Positions 44,976 through 55,563 are shown, counted from the stretch's first letter. The stretch: DNA of 64,000 nucleotides from Pseudorasbora parva (GCF_024679245.1 NC_090179.1:4593320-4657319); one strand, 5' to 3'. Made by a program: numbers and translations. The notes: generated by a model not told the origin, from the sequence alone.

Positions 44976-45135
44976 ATCTGTTTTTTTACAATTTGTGCAT
45001 TGATTGAAACGATCTGATGTGGGCTCTGTGTTTAAAGGTTTGATAAAGGGCTGTAGAATGCTCCAAACAATCATAAAAATAACACCAGAAAGTTGCAGTA
45101 GTTTTTCCTTTTTTAACAGAAAGTAATGACACAAC

Positions 45136-45559
45136 TCTTGACGGTCCAATCACATCGTGTATAGAGTCGGTGGGCGGGGCCATAATGATGACGGCCGAGT
45201 TGCGTTTGCGTGCTTCTAGTAAACACAGAAACTGGCGAACAGCGGTCTTTCGAATCAGCTCTGCCCGCGACTCTGGAAGACTTGGAGTTAAGCTTTTCTC
45301 TGAGAAAAGAACAAAGAGCGGCACTGAAGTCACTCTTAAAAAAGGGAAGATGTGTTCTGAGTTTTGCCGACCGGATACAGCAAATGTTTAATCTATCAAC
45401 AAGCTCTGCTTCACCTTCGTTGCTCTGGTTGGTGTAGCGCTATCCTATCGCGTGCAGAGGGAGTTTGAAAGACAACTGTGTATCCCGCCCCTCGGGTTGA
45501 GCTGCCATTGGTGAGTTTCCAGCCCAAACATCTGGATGTGGGTCTGGCTTGTCAGGCTA
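45136..45559 (+). mobile_element. Element with RecQ-like fragment, copy 2 (5'-truncated)
   Basis: This is collinear with 24670-25098, from CCAATCACATCGTGTATAGA to GGCTTGTCAGGCTA. The left end of the family (TAGCCTAGAAATC) is absent. It includes an extra 9 bp, TGTGTATCC, near 45478. Confidence 0.7.
45243..45400 (+). pseudogene. RecQ-like helicase N-terminal fragment, copy 2
   Basis: One frame gives FESALPATLEDLELSFSLRK then EQRAALKSLLKK. After one extra A the homologous reading continues as EDVF, a stop, and VLPTGYSK at 45362-45386, which is a Walker A-like box. The copy keeps VLP, which the first copy has lost, and has SK where the first has GE. The two copies therefore decayed separately from an ancestor with a normal motif. 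Confidence 0.6.
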
Positions 45560-45735
45560 GATGCTGACAATAACACGAGCGAAAATGGGCACAAATAGTT
45601 ACGTGCTATAAGGTGTGAATTAAGATGAGCTGTATTCGTGAATATGTATCTTTTTAATATTAATATACAGCTCTGATATGATTTTTGATTCATACCAAGT
45701 TGAAATTAGCTATAAAAAATACTCGCTAATATAAA

Positions 45736-46205
45736 GGGTTAGTTTACCCAAAAATGTAAATTCTGTCATTAATTTCTCACCCTCATATGGTTGGACAGCC
45801 GTCAGACCTGCGTTCATCTTCAGACACAGATGAAGATATTAGTGTTGAAATCCGATGGCTCAGAAAGGCCTTCATTGACACCAATGTCATTTCCTCTCTC
45901 AAGACCCATAAAGGCACTAAAGACGTCGATACAAAGCCCATCTCACTACAGCGGCTCTACAATCATTTTATGAAGCCACGAGAATAGTTTTTGTGCGGAA
46001 AATACTAAATAATGACTTATATAGTGATGGCCGATTTCAAAAAACTAAACAACGACTTATATAGTGATGGCCGATTTCAAAAAACTAAACAACGACTTAT
46101 ATAGTGATGGCCGATTTCAAAAAACTAAAGAACCACTATAGTGATGGCCGATTTCAAAACAAAGCTTTGAACGGTTATAAATCAGTGAATTGATTCAAAA
46201 TTCAT
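45736..46205. mobile_element. TTAA-type MITE fragment with a 40-bp tandem array
   Basis: The start AGGGTTAGTTTACCCAAAAA and the CTGTCATTAATTTCTCACCC block belong to the same family as 10840-11945. The right end is not clear. Confidence 0.6.
46005..46165. repeat. 40-bp tandem repeat, about four units
   Basis: The unit begins GACTTATATAGTGATGGCCG and is repeated at 46014, 46054 and 46094 almost perfectly. A diverged fourth unit starts near 46134. Confidence 0.92.
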
Positions 46206-46318
46206 GAATCCTTTAAGAATGTGCATTTACTGCATGGGCATACTCAGAGGTTGTTGTTTAAATCCATATGCATATAGTTAATTTGAAACCTTGCCCTCTT
46301 TGCCTTGCTGTTAATGCT

Positions 46319-46853
46319 GTTAAAGGTGCACTATGTAGTATTTTTGCAGTAAAATATCCAAAAACCACTAGGCCAGTGTTATATATTTTGTTCAGTTGAG
46401 TACTTACAATATCCCAAATGTTTCCAACTATTTGTAAATTGTGAGAAAATTGCTATTTTAACTAATGAACCGGGACGTGTCAGCATAGGGTTTGAGGGAG
46501 TCGCCTGTCAATTGCGTCATATCTGCGCTACCCTCGGTTTTATTTGGCAGAAGCGCTTTTCTCTTAGCAGTGTGAACATGTCACAGCAGCGCCAAGCAAA
46601 CGCACAGAGTAACGTCATAACATAATTTTAAACACACTTAAATGTATCTAATATGATAAACAGAGCTACTTTACCTTATAATCATGACCGGAAACGCGGA
46701 AATAGTGCAGGCGCCCGGGACAAGGTGTCCCGTCCTATCATAATAAAAGTCCCGGTGTTCGCGAGGCGTGTGTTTGTGTAACAATCGCTCCAGCAGCCGT
46801 GCTCAGCTCCACAACACTCGGCCCTGCTCTGCTTTACACTACAGTAACGTTAA
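46319..46853. mobile_element. TTAA-type MITE fragment (GGTGCACTATGTAG family)
   Basis: TTAAAGGTGCACTATGTAGT starts near 46320 and is a frequent fish repeat terminus. The opposite end was not found; the piggyBac-like segment follows directly. Confidence 0.45.
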
Positions 46854-48155
46854 CCCTTTAGGCACCAGAGGTTTTTTCCTAAGACGTTCGATTTTGACAT
46901 CTTAATTTCAAAAGGCTATATCTTAAAAGTGATAAAAGACAGAAACTTTCTGTAAATTAGAGAAATATTAAGGAGGACCCTAAATTTATGTAGAGATTAT
47001 GTTTCCATCTCATTTGCATATTATGACGTCATAACGTGGGGAAAATCTTGGATTATAGAGTTTTCATGAAAAGCCACACGTTTAAATGATAAAATGCAGC
47101 ACTTCTTTCTCCCCAAAATGTCCCTCACCTTCTGCGTGCTATATTGCACAATACTGAATGTTCAGGTAAATAGTAAATAGTAAACAAACTGTGTAAATCA
47201 TTACTAATAAATGGAACAAACCGAATGCATGTAGCGGTTTGCCTTTTGCTGTAGAGATTTTCCATTTACTACATACAGTAAGCACTCTGATTCCATATAT
47301 AGGGCACATATATATATTATATATTATATATTATGCATAATAGCCCCTCTGCCCCGTGTCACAGCGCGTCTACTCGCGTCCAGATCTGCCTCACGCGCCG
47401 CCGAGTCTGCACATCCACGGCCACGTTATTGTAATTTTGACTCCCCACCCTGCCTCCACGTTGCCCTCGAACTTGCTTATGAACACTTCGACCTCTTCTA
47501 ACATACCCAGTGGCGTTAGATAAAGTCTCCACCACAATACAGTCGCCGCGATCGCGGAGAGGCTTCATGGTGAGCGCGGCAAAAATCTCCCGCGGCCGCC
47601 TCATTCCCAACACTAACACACCTGCTAACTTCGCGATGAACACTCGGACCCCGGGAAACATTATTCCCACCACTGACATTGGGCAAAGGACCATCTACAT
47701 TGGGCAAATTATTCACCATTTGTGCTTAGTGTAGAGTTAGGGTTAGTTTCACTTTCAAAATCACTGTCATCTCATATTTCCCTTCAGAATCAGGGTCCGC
47801 AAATAGAAGACCCAACACTTCATTGCGGGTAAGCTTTATTGATGCCATTAGAACATAATAATAGTAATAATAATCTAATGCAAATACTCGCTGACGTTGA
47901 CAATGCTCTGATAAAACAGCTCACTCGCAAGTTAGCTCCACTTTTGTTTACACTGACTCAATGTGCTCTTGCTCGTATATTTTGTATAGAATCATGATCT
48001 TTGTATGAGTCAGGGATGAAGCACAACTTGTCTACCATCTAGTGGAGGGGAGGTTGAATGAAATTTGACACCCTATTTGACAAAATCGGCCGTTTTATTC
48101 AGTGACGCATCTTGTCGAGTAAACTCGACCGTGGCGCCAAGAGGGCGCAGGCACT
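46854..48155 (-). mobile_element. Probable piggyBac-like relic
   Basis: TTAA at 46850-46853 is followed by CCCTTTAGGCACC, a piggyBac-style terminus. Near 48140-48152 the sequence GCAGGCACTAATGAGG is a poor inverted match to it. Inside, minus-strand frames resemble the acidic N-terminus of piggyBac transposases. The TTAA on the right side is lost. Confidence 0.4.
47360..47848 (-). pseudogene. Possible piggyBac transposase N-terminus
   Basis: The frame starts at ATG 47848 (MASIKLTRNEVLGLLFADPD). After a shift it continues as DSDFESETNPNSTLSTNGE and then Arg/Gly-rich text (RRGRSVHKQVRGQRGGRVG). Acidic DSDSE-type leaders followed by basic linkers are common in this superfamily. No DDD catalytic domain follows. 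This is inference from style more than from a decisive motif. Confidence 0.3.
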
Positions 48156-48157
48156 AA

Positions 48158-48192
48158 TGAGGTATCTATCTATATATATATCTATATATATA

Positions 48193-48260
<68 letters not shown>

Positions 48261-48276
48261 AGGTCAAACTGGTCCA

Positions 48277-48342
<66 letters not shown>

Positions 48343-48380
48343 TAGATATATATGATCTCACCAGTTTGACCTTACCAGAC
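48158..48380. repeat. (TA)n tract flanked by an inverted repeat
   Basis: Two long AT runs (48170-48255 and 48281-48340) surround AAGGTCAAACTGGTCCAATC at 48261. The complement ACCAGTTTGACCTTA lies at 48360-48374, so the region can fold back on itself. Confidence 0.85.
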
Positions 48381-48529
48381 AGAAGTAATAGCGGATAACT
48401 TAATGAGACTCGTTGGGATATGAGGTAAAAAAATAGAGGGAAAGACACAGACTTCTGTTTAGGAGAGACCATGGAACAATATTTGGTATCCATGCAGTGT
48501 CATTCATATAACCCCAGCCCAGTACCAGT

Positions 48530-50510
48530 CCTCAAGGATTCAGCGGCAAAGGGCCTGATGACAGACACTCCGTCACGGTAGGAACCTTGGGCACAAAGCC
48601 AGGCTGGGGTCTCAGTACCACGTGGGTGTTACCCAACCCCAACCGAAAATGTCTGCAGGTCCCCTACCCTCTGATGGAAGCCAGTGCAGCCAGTAGCAAA
48701 GTTTACATAGACAGAATCTTAGCTCTGCCAACTGCAGAGGGTCGAATTGGGCATTCTGAACTGCTCAGAACACCCGAACAAGATCCCTAGAGGGTATAGA
48801 GGGAAGCTGAGGATGATTTAACTTTAACAGCTACTGTGGTGCCTTTTTGTCTTGGTCCCCTGAGGAACTTGATAACCCGGTCGTGCTTCCCATACCTTCT
48901 ACTTCGTCGTGATAAGCAGATATTGCAGCAACATAGACCTTGAGGATGGAGGGCGACAGCCTACGCTCCAACCCTTACTGCGGGAAGGAAAGCACAGACG
49001 TGATCAAACATCTTTGGTGGTTTTCTCGGTGAGCAGAACACCACTCATTGAACAGGTTCCATTTCAAGGCATAAGCCTGTCTCTTAGATGGTTCTCGTGT
49101 TGAAGTGATGGTGTTAACAACCTCTTGGGTTTTCCAGAGGTCTAGATGCGGGTGCCAGAGGGGGCCCCATCTCTTGAGTCAGAAGGTTCTTCCTCAGAAG
49201 AATCTGCCAGGGAGGGTATGTCGTAAAGAGAATTAGCTCTGGGAACCAAGTACGGTTGGACCAGTACTGCACCACCAACAGGACCTGCTTCTTATCCTCC
49301 CTGACTTTACACAGGGTTTTTGAAAGTAGGCTCACTGGGGGAAACGCATATTTGCACAGGCCCTGGGGCCAGCTGTGCTCGAGTGTATCCATGCTTAGTG
49401 TACCCTCAGTCAGTGAATAAAACAACCAGCAGTGAGACATTTTTAGGGAGGCAAACAGGTTGACCTCTGTCTCCCCAAACTGTCTCCAGATCAGCTGGAC
49501 CCCCTGGGGTGGATTTTCTATTCTTGCAAGAGCACAGCTCGTAATAGCTCGTCGGCCACACGGTTGAGCACATTGGGTACATGAATTGCACGTAGCGACC
49601 TCACACACTTCTGACGCCACAAACCGCAAAAACTGCCAGTGTCGAAGAAGAATCTTTACATTAAAGTATGTGTTCTTCAAGTCGATCGCTGCAAACCAAT
49701 CTAAGAGACGGATGCATTCAAAAATGCGTTTTTGCGTGAGTATCTTAAAGCTACACTGTGTAACTTTTTTAGTTTATTCTTAGCTAAAAACACTTAGTTC
49801 TTTTAAAAATATATGTGCTCATTAATGTATATTTACTTCTTTCAAGTAATAAAGTATTCTCGTAAGTTTATAATATGCCATTGAAAATACATACGGGTGA
49901 GGGGTTCGAATGCCGGTCGCCATGTTGCCCCTCCATCTTGAAAGTACATTAGCCAAAGAGGGACATACCCATAAATTCAAGCTTCACCTTTCGCGTTTTA
50001 ACACTCAATGGCACCGTGTCGAATGTGAAGTGAGGGATTGCCATGTTAATCTTGGACTAAATCGGCCACCGTAGGAGTTGAAACGAAATAGGAATTTAGA
50101 GGAACAGAAACTATTATTCTCTGGATGGTCATATACCTTAACACCACTAGATGGGGGAAAATATCACACAGTGTAGCTTTAAACGTTAACTTGTGAAGGC
50201 TCCAATTCAGAACTTGCATGTCCAAGATTGGCAGCGAGGTGGAATATAGGTACCGGGCTGGGGCGGCTGTCTTGTGGAGGCAGCCCACAGCAGGGTGTGA
50301 GTGTGCTGTGCAACACTTAACTGATTCTACGAGTGGGCAGATGATACATGAGAAGGCTTGGTTGCAACCTCGAACCGTCCACTGCTGTCCACTTGGGAAG
50401 GAAGAGGATGTGTGCGGTCCGGCGTTGGACCATCCACAGCTCTTGGAACCCCCTTGGGAGCAAGAAATCGAGGAACTGCTCTTTTTTTGTCGAGAATTTG
50501 AGTACCACTG
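48530..50510 (-). pseudogene. Second DIRS element, pol relic
   Basis: Read on the minus strand from the right: PILDMQVLNWSLHKLTFK (about 50165-50230, RT) is followed by the MITE at 49749-50178. RT then resumes with RLLDWFAAIDLKNTYFNVKI. A deletion leads to the RNase H/recombinase linker (QLIWRQFGETEVNLFASLKM and YAFPPVSLLSKTLCKVREDK). At 49110-48900 comes the recombinase N-terminal domain (TREPSKRQAYALKWNLFNEW and SPSILKVYVAAIS). Stops and shifts are frequent and the catalytic HxxR/Tyr region is not recognisable. It is a different DIRS family from 31111-35624, since the linker wording differs. Confidence 0.85.
49749..50178. mobile_element. TTAA MITE inside the DIRS relic
   Basis: The TIRs are AGCTACACTGTGT and its complement, flanked by TTAA at 49745-49748 and 50179-50182. 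Removing it joins the RT motif LHKLTFK to the LTQKRIFECIRLLDWF block. Confidence 0.85.
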
Positions 50511-50906
50511 TGTAACAGGGTTCGTGTATGGGTTGGAAGGAAGAAGACGGGGTCGGCGAGACTGGGACTGCACACTCTTTATTCATCACAGTTCTCTCAA
50601 ACATAAACAACGCACAATGGCTCTTCTCTTTCAAATACTCAAACTCATAGGCAACGTTTTTTTTGCTCGTCAGGTTCAGTTAATTTAATGCCTAGGGTCT
50701 TTTGGCAGTAGCAGTAGCAGCAGTCCCAGTCCTTGTCTCTCTCTCCTTCCTCTGTCTCTGCTGACGTTTAAAAGCCGTCTCTCCGTGCCAATTACTGCAA
50801 TCAGACACAGGTGTTAGTCATTTGCACTTGACCTACTTTCTCCCCGCTCGGTCCTGCTCCCTCTCTCCCGCTGCAGACCTCGCGGAACCACACTCCCTCT
50901 GCCACA
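50511..50906 (-). repeat. 3' LTR of the Gmr1-like element
   Basis: On the minus strand it runs from TGTGGCAGAGGG to CCCTGTTACA. It is preceded by the purine-rich GGGCGGTGGGGGTA and contains an AATAAA (GATGAATAAAGAGT) near 50580. TG...CA ends and the adjacent polypurine tract support the limits. Confidence 0.82.
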
Positions 50907-50909
50907 TAC

Positions 50910-52325
50910 CCCCACCGCCCGACTCAGGCCAGGGAGCCAGTGATCCGCAGGTTGGTATCTTTCAAGCGGGCGAAACCACTGCAGGGTGGCATGGTCCGAA
51001 CAGAGGGTGAACTCCTGCCCCAGGAGGTAGTAGCGAAGGGTGAGGACGGCCCAGCTGATGGCCAAACACTCCTTCCATATGGTGTTGTACATCGTCTCTG
51101 TCTTAGAGATTTTCCGACTGATGTACAGCACCGTCCGTTCCTCCCCCTCCACCTTCTGGGACAGGACGGCGCCCAACCCCCTGTCCGATGCGTCAGTCTG
51201 TAGAGAAAAGGGGAGAGAGAAATTAGGAGCCTGTAGGAGCGGTCCACCACACAGAGCAGTCTTTATCTGGGTTAAAACCTGCTGACACCGCTCCATCCAC
51301 TCTGGTGCTTCCTTTTTAGTTAAATCAGTCAGCGGGCTAGCGAGGTCCGAATAATTAGGCACAAACCTTCTGTAATATCCCGCTAGCCCCAGGAACTGTC
51401 TAACCTCCTTTTTGGTCTTAGGTCTTGGACAGGTCGCAATTGCTGCCGTCTTGTCAATTTGGGGACGCACCTGCCCATGACCCAAGTGGAAGCCCAGATA
51501 TCTTACTTCCACCTGCCCAATGGCGCACTTCTTTGGGTTTGCCGTGAGCCCTGCCCTTCTCAGCGACTTCAGGACAGCCCGCAAGTGCTGCACAGGTCGC
51601 TGCCAATCCGTACTGTAGATGATTATATCATCCAAGTTCGCAGCGGCATATGCAGCGTGCGGCCGGAGAATTCTGTCCATTAGACGCTGGAAGGTTGCGG
51701 GAGCCCCGAAAAAGCCGAAAGGAAGCGTGACGGATTGGTGTAATACAAACGGCGTGGTGAAAGCATTTTTTTCTTTGGACATTGGAGACAAGGGGATCTG
51801 CCAATAACCCTTTGTTAAGTCCAGTGTCGAATAAAAGCGAGCGGTCCCTAGCTGATCAGGCAGCTCGTCAATCCTTGGCATTGGGTACTCATCAAATTTC
51901 AACACCACGTTCACCTTTCTGTAGTCCACACAGAACCGGATCGAGCCGTCAGGTTTTGGAACCAAAACTATTGGGCTTGCCCAATCGCTGTTGGATTCCT
52001 CTATTACCCCGATATCCATCATTGCCTCTAATTCCGCCTGAACTACTTTTTTTTTGTGTTCTGGCAAATGGTATGGCCGGCTGCGAACATCCACGCCCGG
52101 CTCGGTTTCAACGTGGTGCTGAATGAGGTCGGTACGACCTGTTTGGGGCGAGAACACGTCCGCAAAATCTGCTTGTAAAACTCTCACGTCGGTGAGCTGC
52201 GAGGGTGAGAGGGGATCCCCCCCTGGGGCCAGAGCGAGGGATCGAAGCTTTGAACCGCTTCTGGCCCGAGATCCTCCTCTCCACTCCCCACCATCGCCAG
52301 CATCATCGACTCCGCCTCTGACCAT
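50910..52325 (-). pseudogene. Gmr1-like reverse transcriptase and RNase H
   Basis: A long minus-strand frame holds RSRPYHLPEHKKKVVQAELE, SPIVLVPKPDGSIRFCVDYR, FYSTLDLTKGYWQIPL and NLDDIIIYS. The RNase H part (SLQTDASDRGLGAVLSQKVE) follows. The catalytic YxDD reads NLDD: the Tyr is Asn. Downstream the frame shifts near 51000 (CSDHATLQWF goes out of frame). The stretch just after the RT core, KKEVRQFLGLAGYYRRFVPN, is the typical gypsy thumb/connection. It copies element RNA into DNA in the particle when intact; this copy is unlikely to. Confidence 0.92.
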
Positions 52326-53310
52326 TTTTTTGAAAGGTTTAGGTGGTAAATTTGACGTGCTCCATCCCTATCTGATTGCACCACCTCATAGTTGAGTTCA
52401 CCCACTCGCCGTGTGACCTCAAAAGGTCCTTGCCACTTCGCAAGTAATTTTGAGCACTTTACCAGCACTTTACCTCCCGGTGCAAATTGACGCGGTCTAG
52501 CCCCTCTGTTGTACAGCTGTCTCTGTCTGTCCTGAGCCTGTAACAAATTCTCCATTGATAGCCGCCCAATGTGTGGAGTTTTGTTCTCAGGTCCAGGACA
52601 TACTGAATTTCATTCTTACCCGTGGAAGGTCCGTCCTCCCAAGCCTCTCTAAGGACATCCAGCACCCCCCGCGGCTGGCGGCCATAGAGAATCTTGAAGG
52701 GGGAAAACCCCGTGGAGGCTTGCGGGACCTCGCGTACAGCAAACAACAGAGATTCTAGCCATCTATCCCAATTTTTGGCGTCCTCGTGAACGAATTTACG
52801 AATCAAACGTTTAATTAAAACGTTCCACCAGCCCGTCTGTTTGTGGGTGATAGACGATGGTGCGAATCGATTTAATGCCCAATAATTTGTATCATTTGCG
52901 GATCGTCCATGATATGAACGCCGTGCCTTGGTCGGTGAGAATCTCTTTCGGGATTCCCTACGGGAGATTAGGGAAAACAGCGTGATTGCCACACTTTGTG
53001 CCGAAATAGTGTGGAGCAGCACTGCTAACGGATATCGCGTTGCATAGTCTACCAACACTAATGCAAAGCGATGCCCGTGTGCAGACCGTTCTAATGGCCC
53101 GATGAGGTCCATACCAATTCATTCGAAGGGGACCTTCATCAGTGGTAATGAGCACAAAGGTGCTTTTGGGGTGGCCGGTGGATTCACCAACTAACATTCA
53201 CGACAAGACGCGCACCACCTGCGCACATTCTCGTGAATACCCGTCATGAGAAGAACCGGGCCATGAGATGGTTAAGTGTAGCTTGGTGTCCTAAATGTCC
53301 TGCCATAGGA
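52200..53310 (-). pseudogene. Gmr1-like integrase (upstream of RT)
   Basis: Near 53290-53190 is the HHCC zinc-finger region (HSNPMAGHLGHQATLNHL then CASCREC), with a shift and a stop. At 53112 the core begins MDLIGPLERSAHGHRFALVL. LTDQGTAF and YHPQTDGLVERF (about 52950-52800) supply the remaining acidic residues, again with stops between. The C-terminal domain ends NLLQAQDRQRQLYNRGARPR and QIYHLNLSKKW, and then runs straight into the RT leader through a frameshift near 52250. Integrase inserts the cDNA copy. This one is disabled by several stops. Confidence 0.87.
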
Positions 53311-54257
53311 TTAGAATGAGCCGCCTGGAATTGCGCTTTTTGGTACTAATAAATGGGTTGTATCTTCTTGTGTCTGGGCGTCTTGGGTCACCCGATAAAA
53401 CCTATCCTTTATCACTGCAAAATGCGGATAAGAGCGAGGCTGGTCAGGGTAAAGGAGGTGGCCGTCGATGGAGTGGACCTGCAAAAACGCATTTTTAAGC
53501 GATTCATCCTGGGACTGTTCCCGGGGAAAATCATTGCGATCTGTGAGAACAGGCCTCTCCAGATCGCTCGATTCCGCTGGAACAGCTTCCCGGGGTCCCG
53601 TATCCACCTCTCCCACCTGAGCAACCGTCTCTTTCCACTGCACACTTTTCCCCCAAGAGGCATCCGCACATAAGTGCCCCAACAATTGATTAAACACTGG
53701 CCAATTGGTACCCAGGATCAGCGAATGCCGGAGGTGCGGGTTAACTGCAACCTCAACACTATGTTTTTGTCCCCTAAATTGAATATCCACCAGCACCAAC
53801 AGATAGTTCACCACTTCCCTGTGCACACACCTCACCGTAACCGTGCAGCTGTTACCAATGCCTTAGAGTGAATCAGGCTTTGGTGAATAGAGGTCTGGTT
53901 AGAACCAGAATCCACCAAAGCCTGATACGTACTCCCCTTGATACTCACAGGTATTAGGTACAATCCAGCCTGATCGGGGGCGGCTTGTGGAGCGTCGGGG
54001 ACCCGGACCATCATCCCGACCTCCATGACCGGACAACGGTCGATGAAATGTCCCAGATCCCCGCAGCGCCAACAAGCCGGCCCAGGCTTCCCCGCCACCC
54101 TAGTGGCTGGAAGCAGGTCCACCGATTGACGCGGAGAGAGTGCAGGAGCGGAACACAAGTCTGCCGCGGTGGCCCTTCCTCTCGGCGCCGGACGGGTCGA
54201 CCCCATGAACTCGCTGGGTCCGCCCATCCTCCATCTCGGGGCCGGTTTAGGCGGCAT
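53311..54257 (-). pseudogene. Gmr1-like zinc knuckle and protease
   Basis: At about 54090-54050 is a CCHC knuckle, CWRCGDLGHFIDRCP. At 53930-53890 is the retropepsin active site ALVDSGSNQTSIHQSLI, with DSG intact. After a shift near 53835 the second half of the protease region reads SLILGTNWPVFNQLLG. Acidic linker text and YPHFAVIKDRFYRVTQ follow, leading to the integrase zinc finger. Confidence 0.82.
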
Positions 54258-54289
54258 CCCCCGCGGGACCTGGGAAACGGGATCAGTTT

Positions 54290-55042
54290 ATAGTGAGGAG
54301 GGGGAGAAGAAGAAGGAGAGAGAGAGAGAGAGGCAGATGGGAGGGGTTCGCCGACCCCGTGGCACGCCACCAGCGGATCCTCCGCCAACTGGATGGCCTG
54401 GTTCAGCGACGTCGAGCGACTGGACCCACTGCGCGGTCTTTTGGGGAAGCCGTGCGATAAACTGCTCCAGCACCACTCGGTCGATGATATCCTCGACGTC
54501 GCTTCCATCGGCCATCAGCCACTTGCGGCAGGAGTCCCGGAGCTGGTGCGCCTACGTGAAGGGCCGGCCGGAATTGTCGAGGGGGAGGGTTCTGAACCGC
54601 TGACGATGCTGTTCTGGGCTCCGGCTGACCCGTTTGTAGAATGGCGTGCTTCAGATCTTTGTACACCAAGAGTTTCTGGACTGGCAGTTGGTGGGCGGCT
54701 ACATGCGCCTCCCCGGAAAGCAACGGCAGGAGCCGCATCGGGCAGTCCGACTGGGGCCATCCCCAGGACTCGGCGTACCTCTCGAAGAGGTCGATGAATG
54801 CCTCCGGATCATCCTCGGGTCCCATCTTCGAGAGGTGGAGAACGGCGGCCGAGTCGGTGGTAGAAGGGGGGGACGGCCCGAATCTCCCGGTTCATCCAGC
54901 TCTGGAACAGCTCACGGTCTTTATGCTGGGCCTGAAGGAGGGCTTCAAAGCGCTTCTGTTGCTCCTCCCTCACGGCCAGCAGATCTTGGTGATGTTCCTG
55001 GTAAAGACCGGCAAGCGATTGAACAATGTCTGCAAACGGCAT
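54290..55042 (-). pseudogene. Gmr1-like gag
   Basis: The gag starts at ATG 55042 (MPFADIVQSLAGLYQEHHQD) with a Gln/Glu-rich helical N-terminus. After a shift near 54815 the capsid-like part follows: DPEAFIDLFERYAESWGWPQ, MRLLPLLSGEAHVAAHQL and VLEQFIARLPQKTAQWVQSL. A GA-rich tract at 54295-54335 probably caused one frameshift. Confidence 0.82.
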
Positions 55043-55116
55043 CTTCGACGGGGTCACTGGGTTGTTATGTCTGACCCAGGAGCTGGGTATAAACTAGCCA
55101 AACACTGAGTTGTTAC

Positions 55117-55491
55117 TGTCACATGCCTGTCCTGTCTTGTGTAGACTTGTGGGTTTTTTCATGTCTTGCGTGTGCTCCTGTCATTGTCTGATCCCTCCCC
55201 CTTGTTATCTGATTAGTGTTGATTTCTCCCACCTGTTCCCTCTTGATTTCTTCCCCTTATAAGCTCCTTGTGTTTGTCAGTCTAGGTTGGATCCTTGTGT
55301 ATGTCTCTTGTCCACGTCTCCCGTTCCCCCAGTGACTTCTGTTGGTATGTTTTGAGTTTTAGTTTATGTTCTATTATGTGTTTTGCCCCCTCGTGGGTGT
55401 TTGTTTTGTATTTATGTTTGATTTTGTTAATAAATTCATTTTTTCCTGCACTTGAGTCCTCACACCATTTTTCCTTGTCTGTGACGTTACA
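55117..55491 (+). repeat. 5' LTR, 375 bp
   Basis: The LTR runs TGTCACATGCC...GTGACGTTACA and has TAATAAATTCA near 55430. It keeps a segment of about 29 bp (TTTCTCCCACCTGTTCCCTC region) that the 3' LTR has lost. Confidence 0.93.
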
Positions 55492-55542
55492 TAAGAATCT
55501 GACCACCTGAGGACTCAGCAGGACCTTTTTTGTTTTCTTCTT

Positions 55543-55560
55543 CCCCCCCCCCCCCCCCCC
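55543..55560. repeat. Poly-C run
   Basis: About 18 C residues lie just before the ORF start. Confidence 0.9.
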
Positions 55561-55563
55561 ATT

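Larger units (their letters stand above)
50511..55042 (-). mobile_element. Gmr1-like Ty3/gypsy element, 5' LTR missing
   Basis: The minus-strand order is gag, zinc knuckle, protease, integrase, reverse transcriptase, RNase H, polypurine tract and 3' LTR. Integrase ahead of RT is the copia-like order described for Gmr1 elements of deuterostomes. Gag begins at 55042 with only about 13 bp between it and an unrelated tandem repeat, so the 5' LTR and leader are absent. Many stops and shifts interrupt all domains except the RT. Confidence 0.9.

Noticed and set aside
47510..47734. Plus-strand 74-codon frame
   Set aside because: It overlaps the better-supported minus-strand piggyBac-like text and has no motif.
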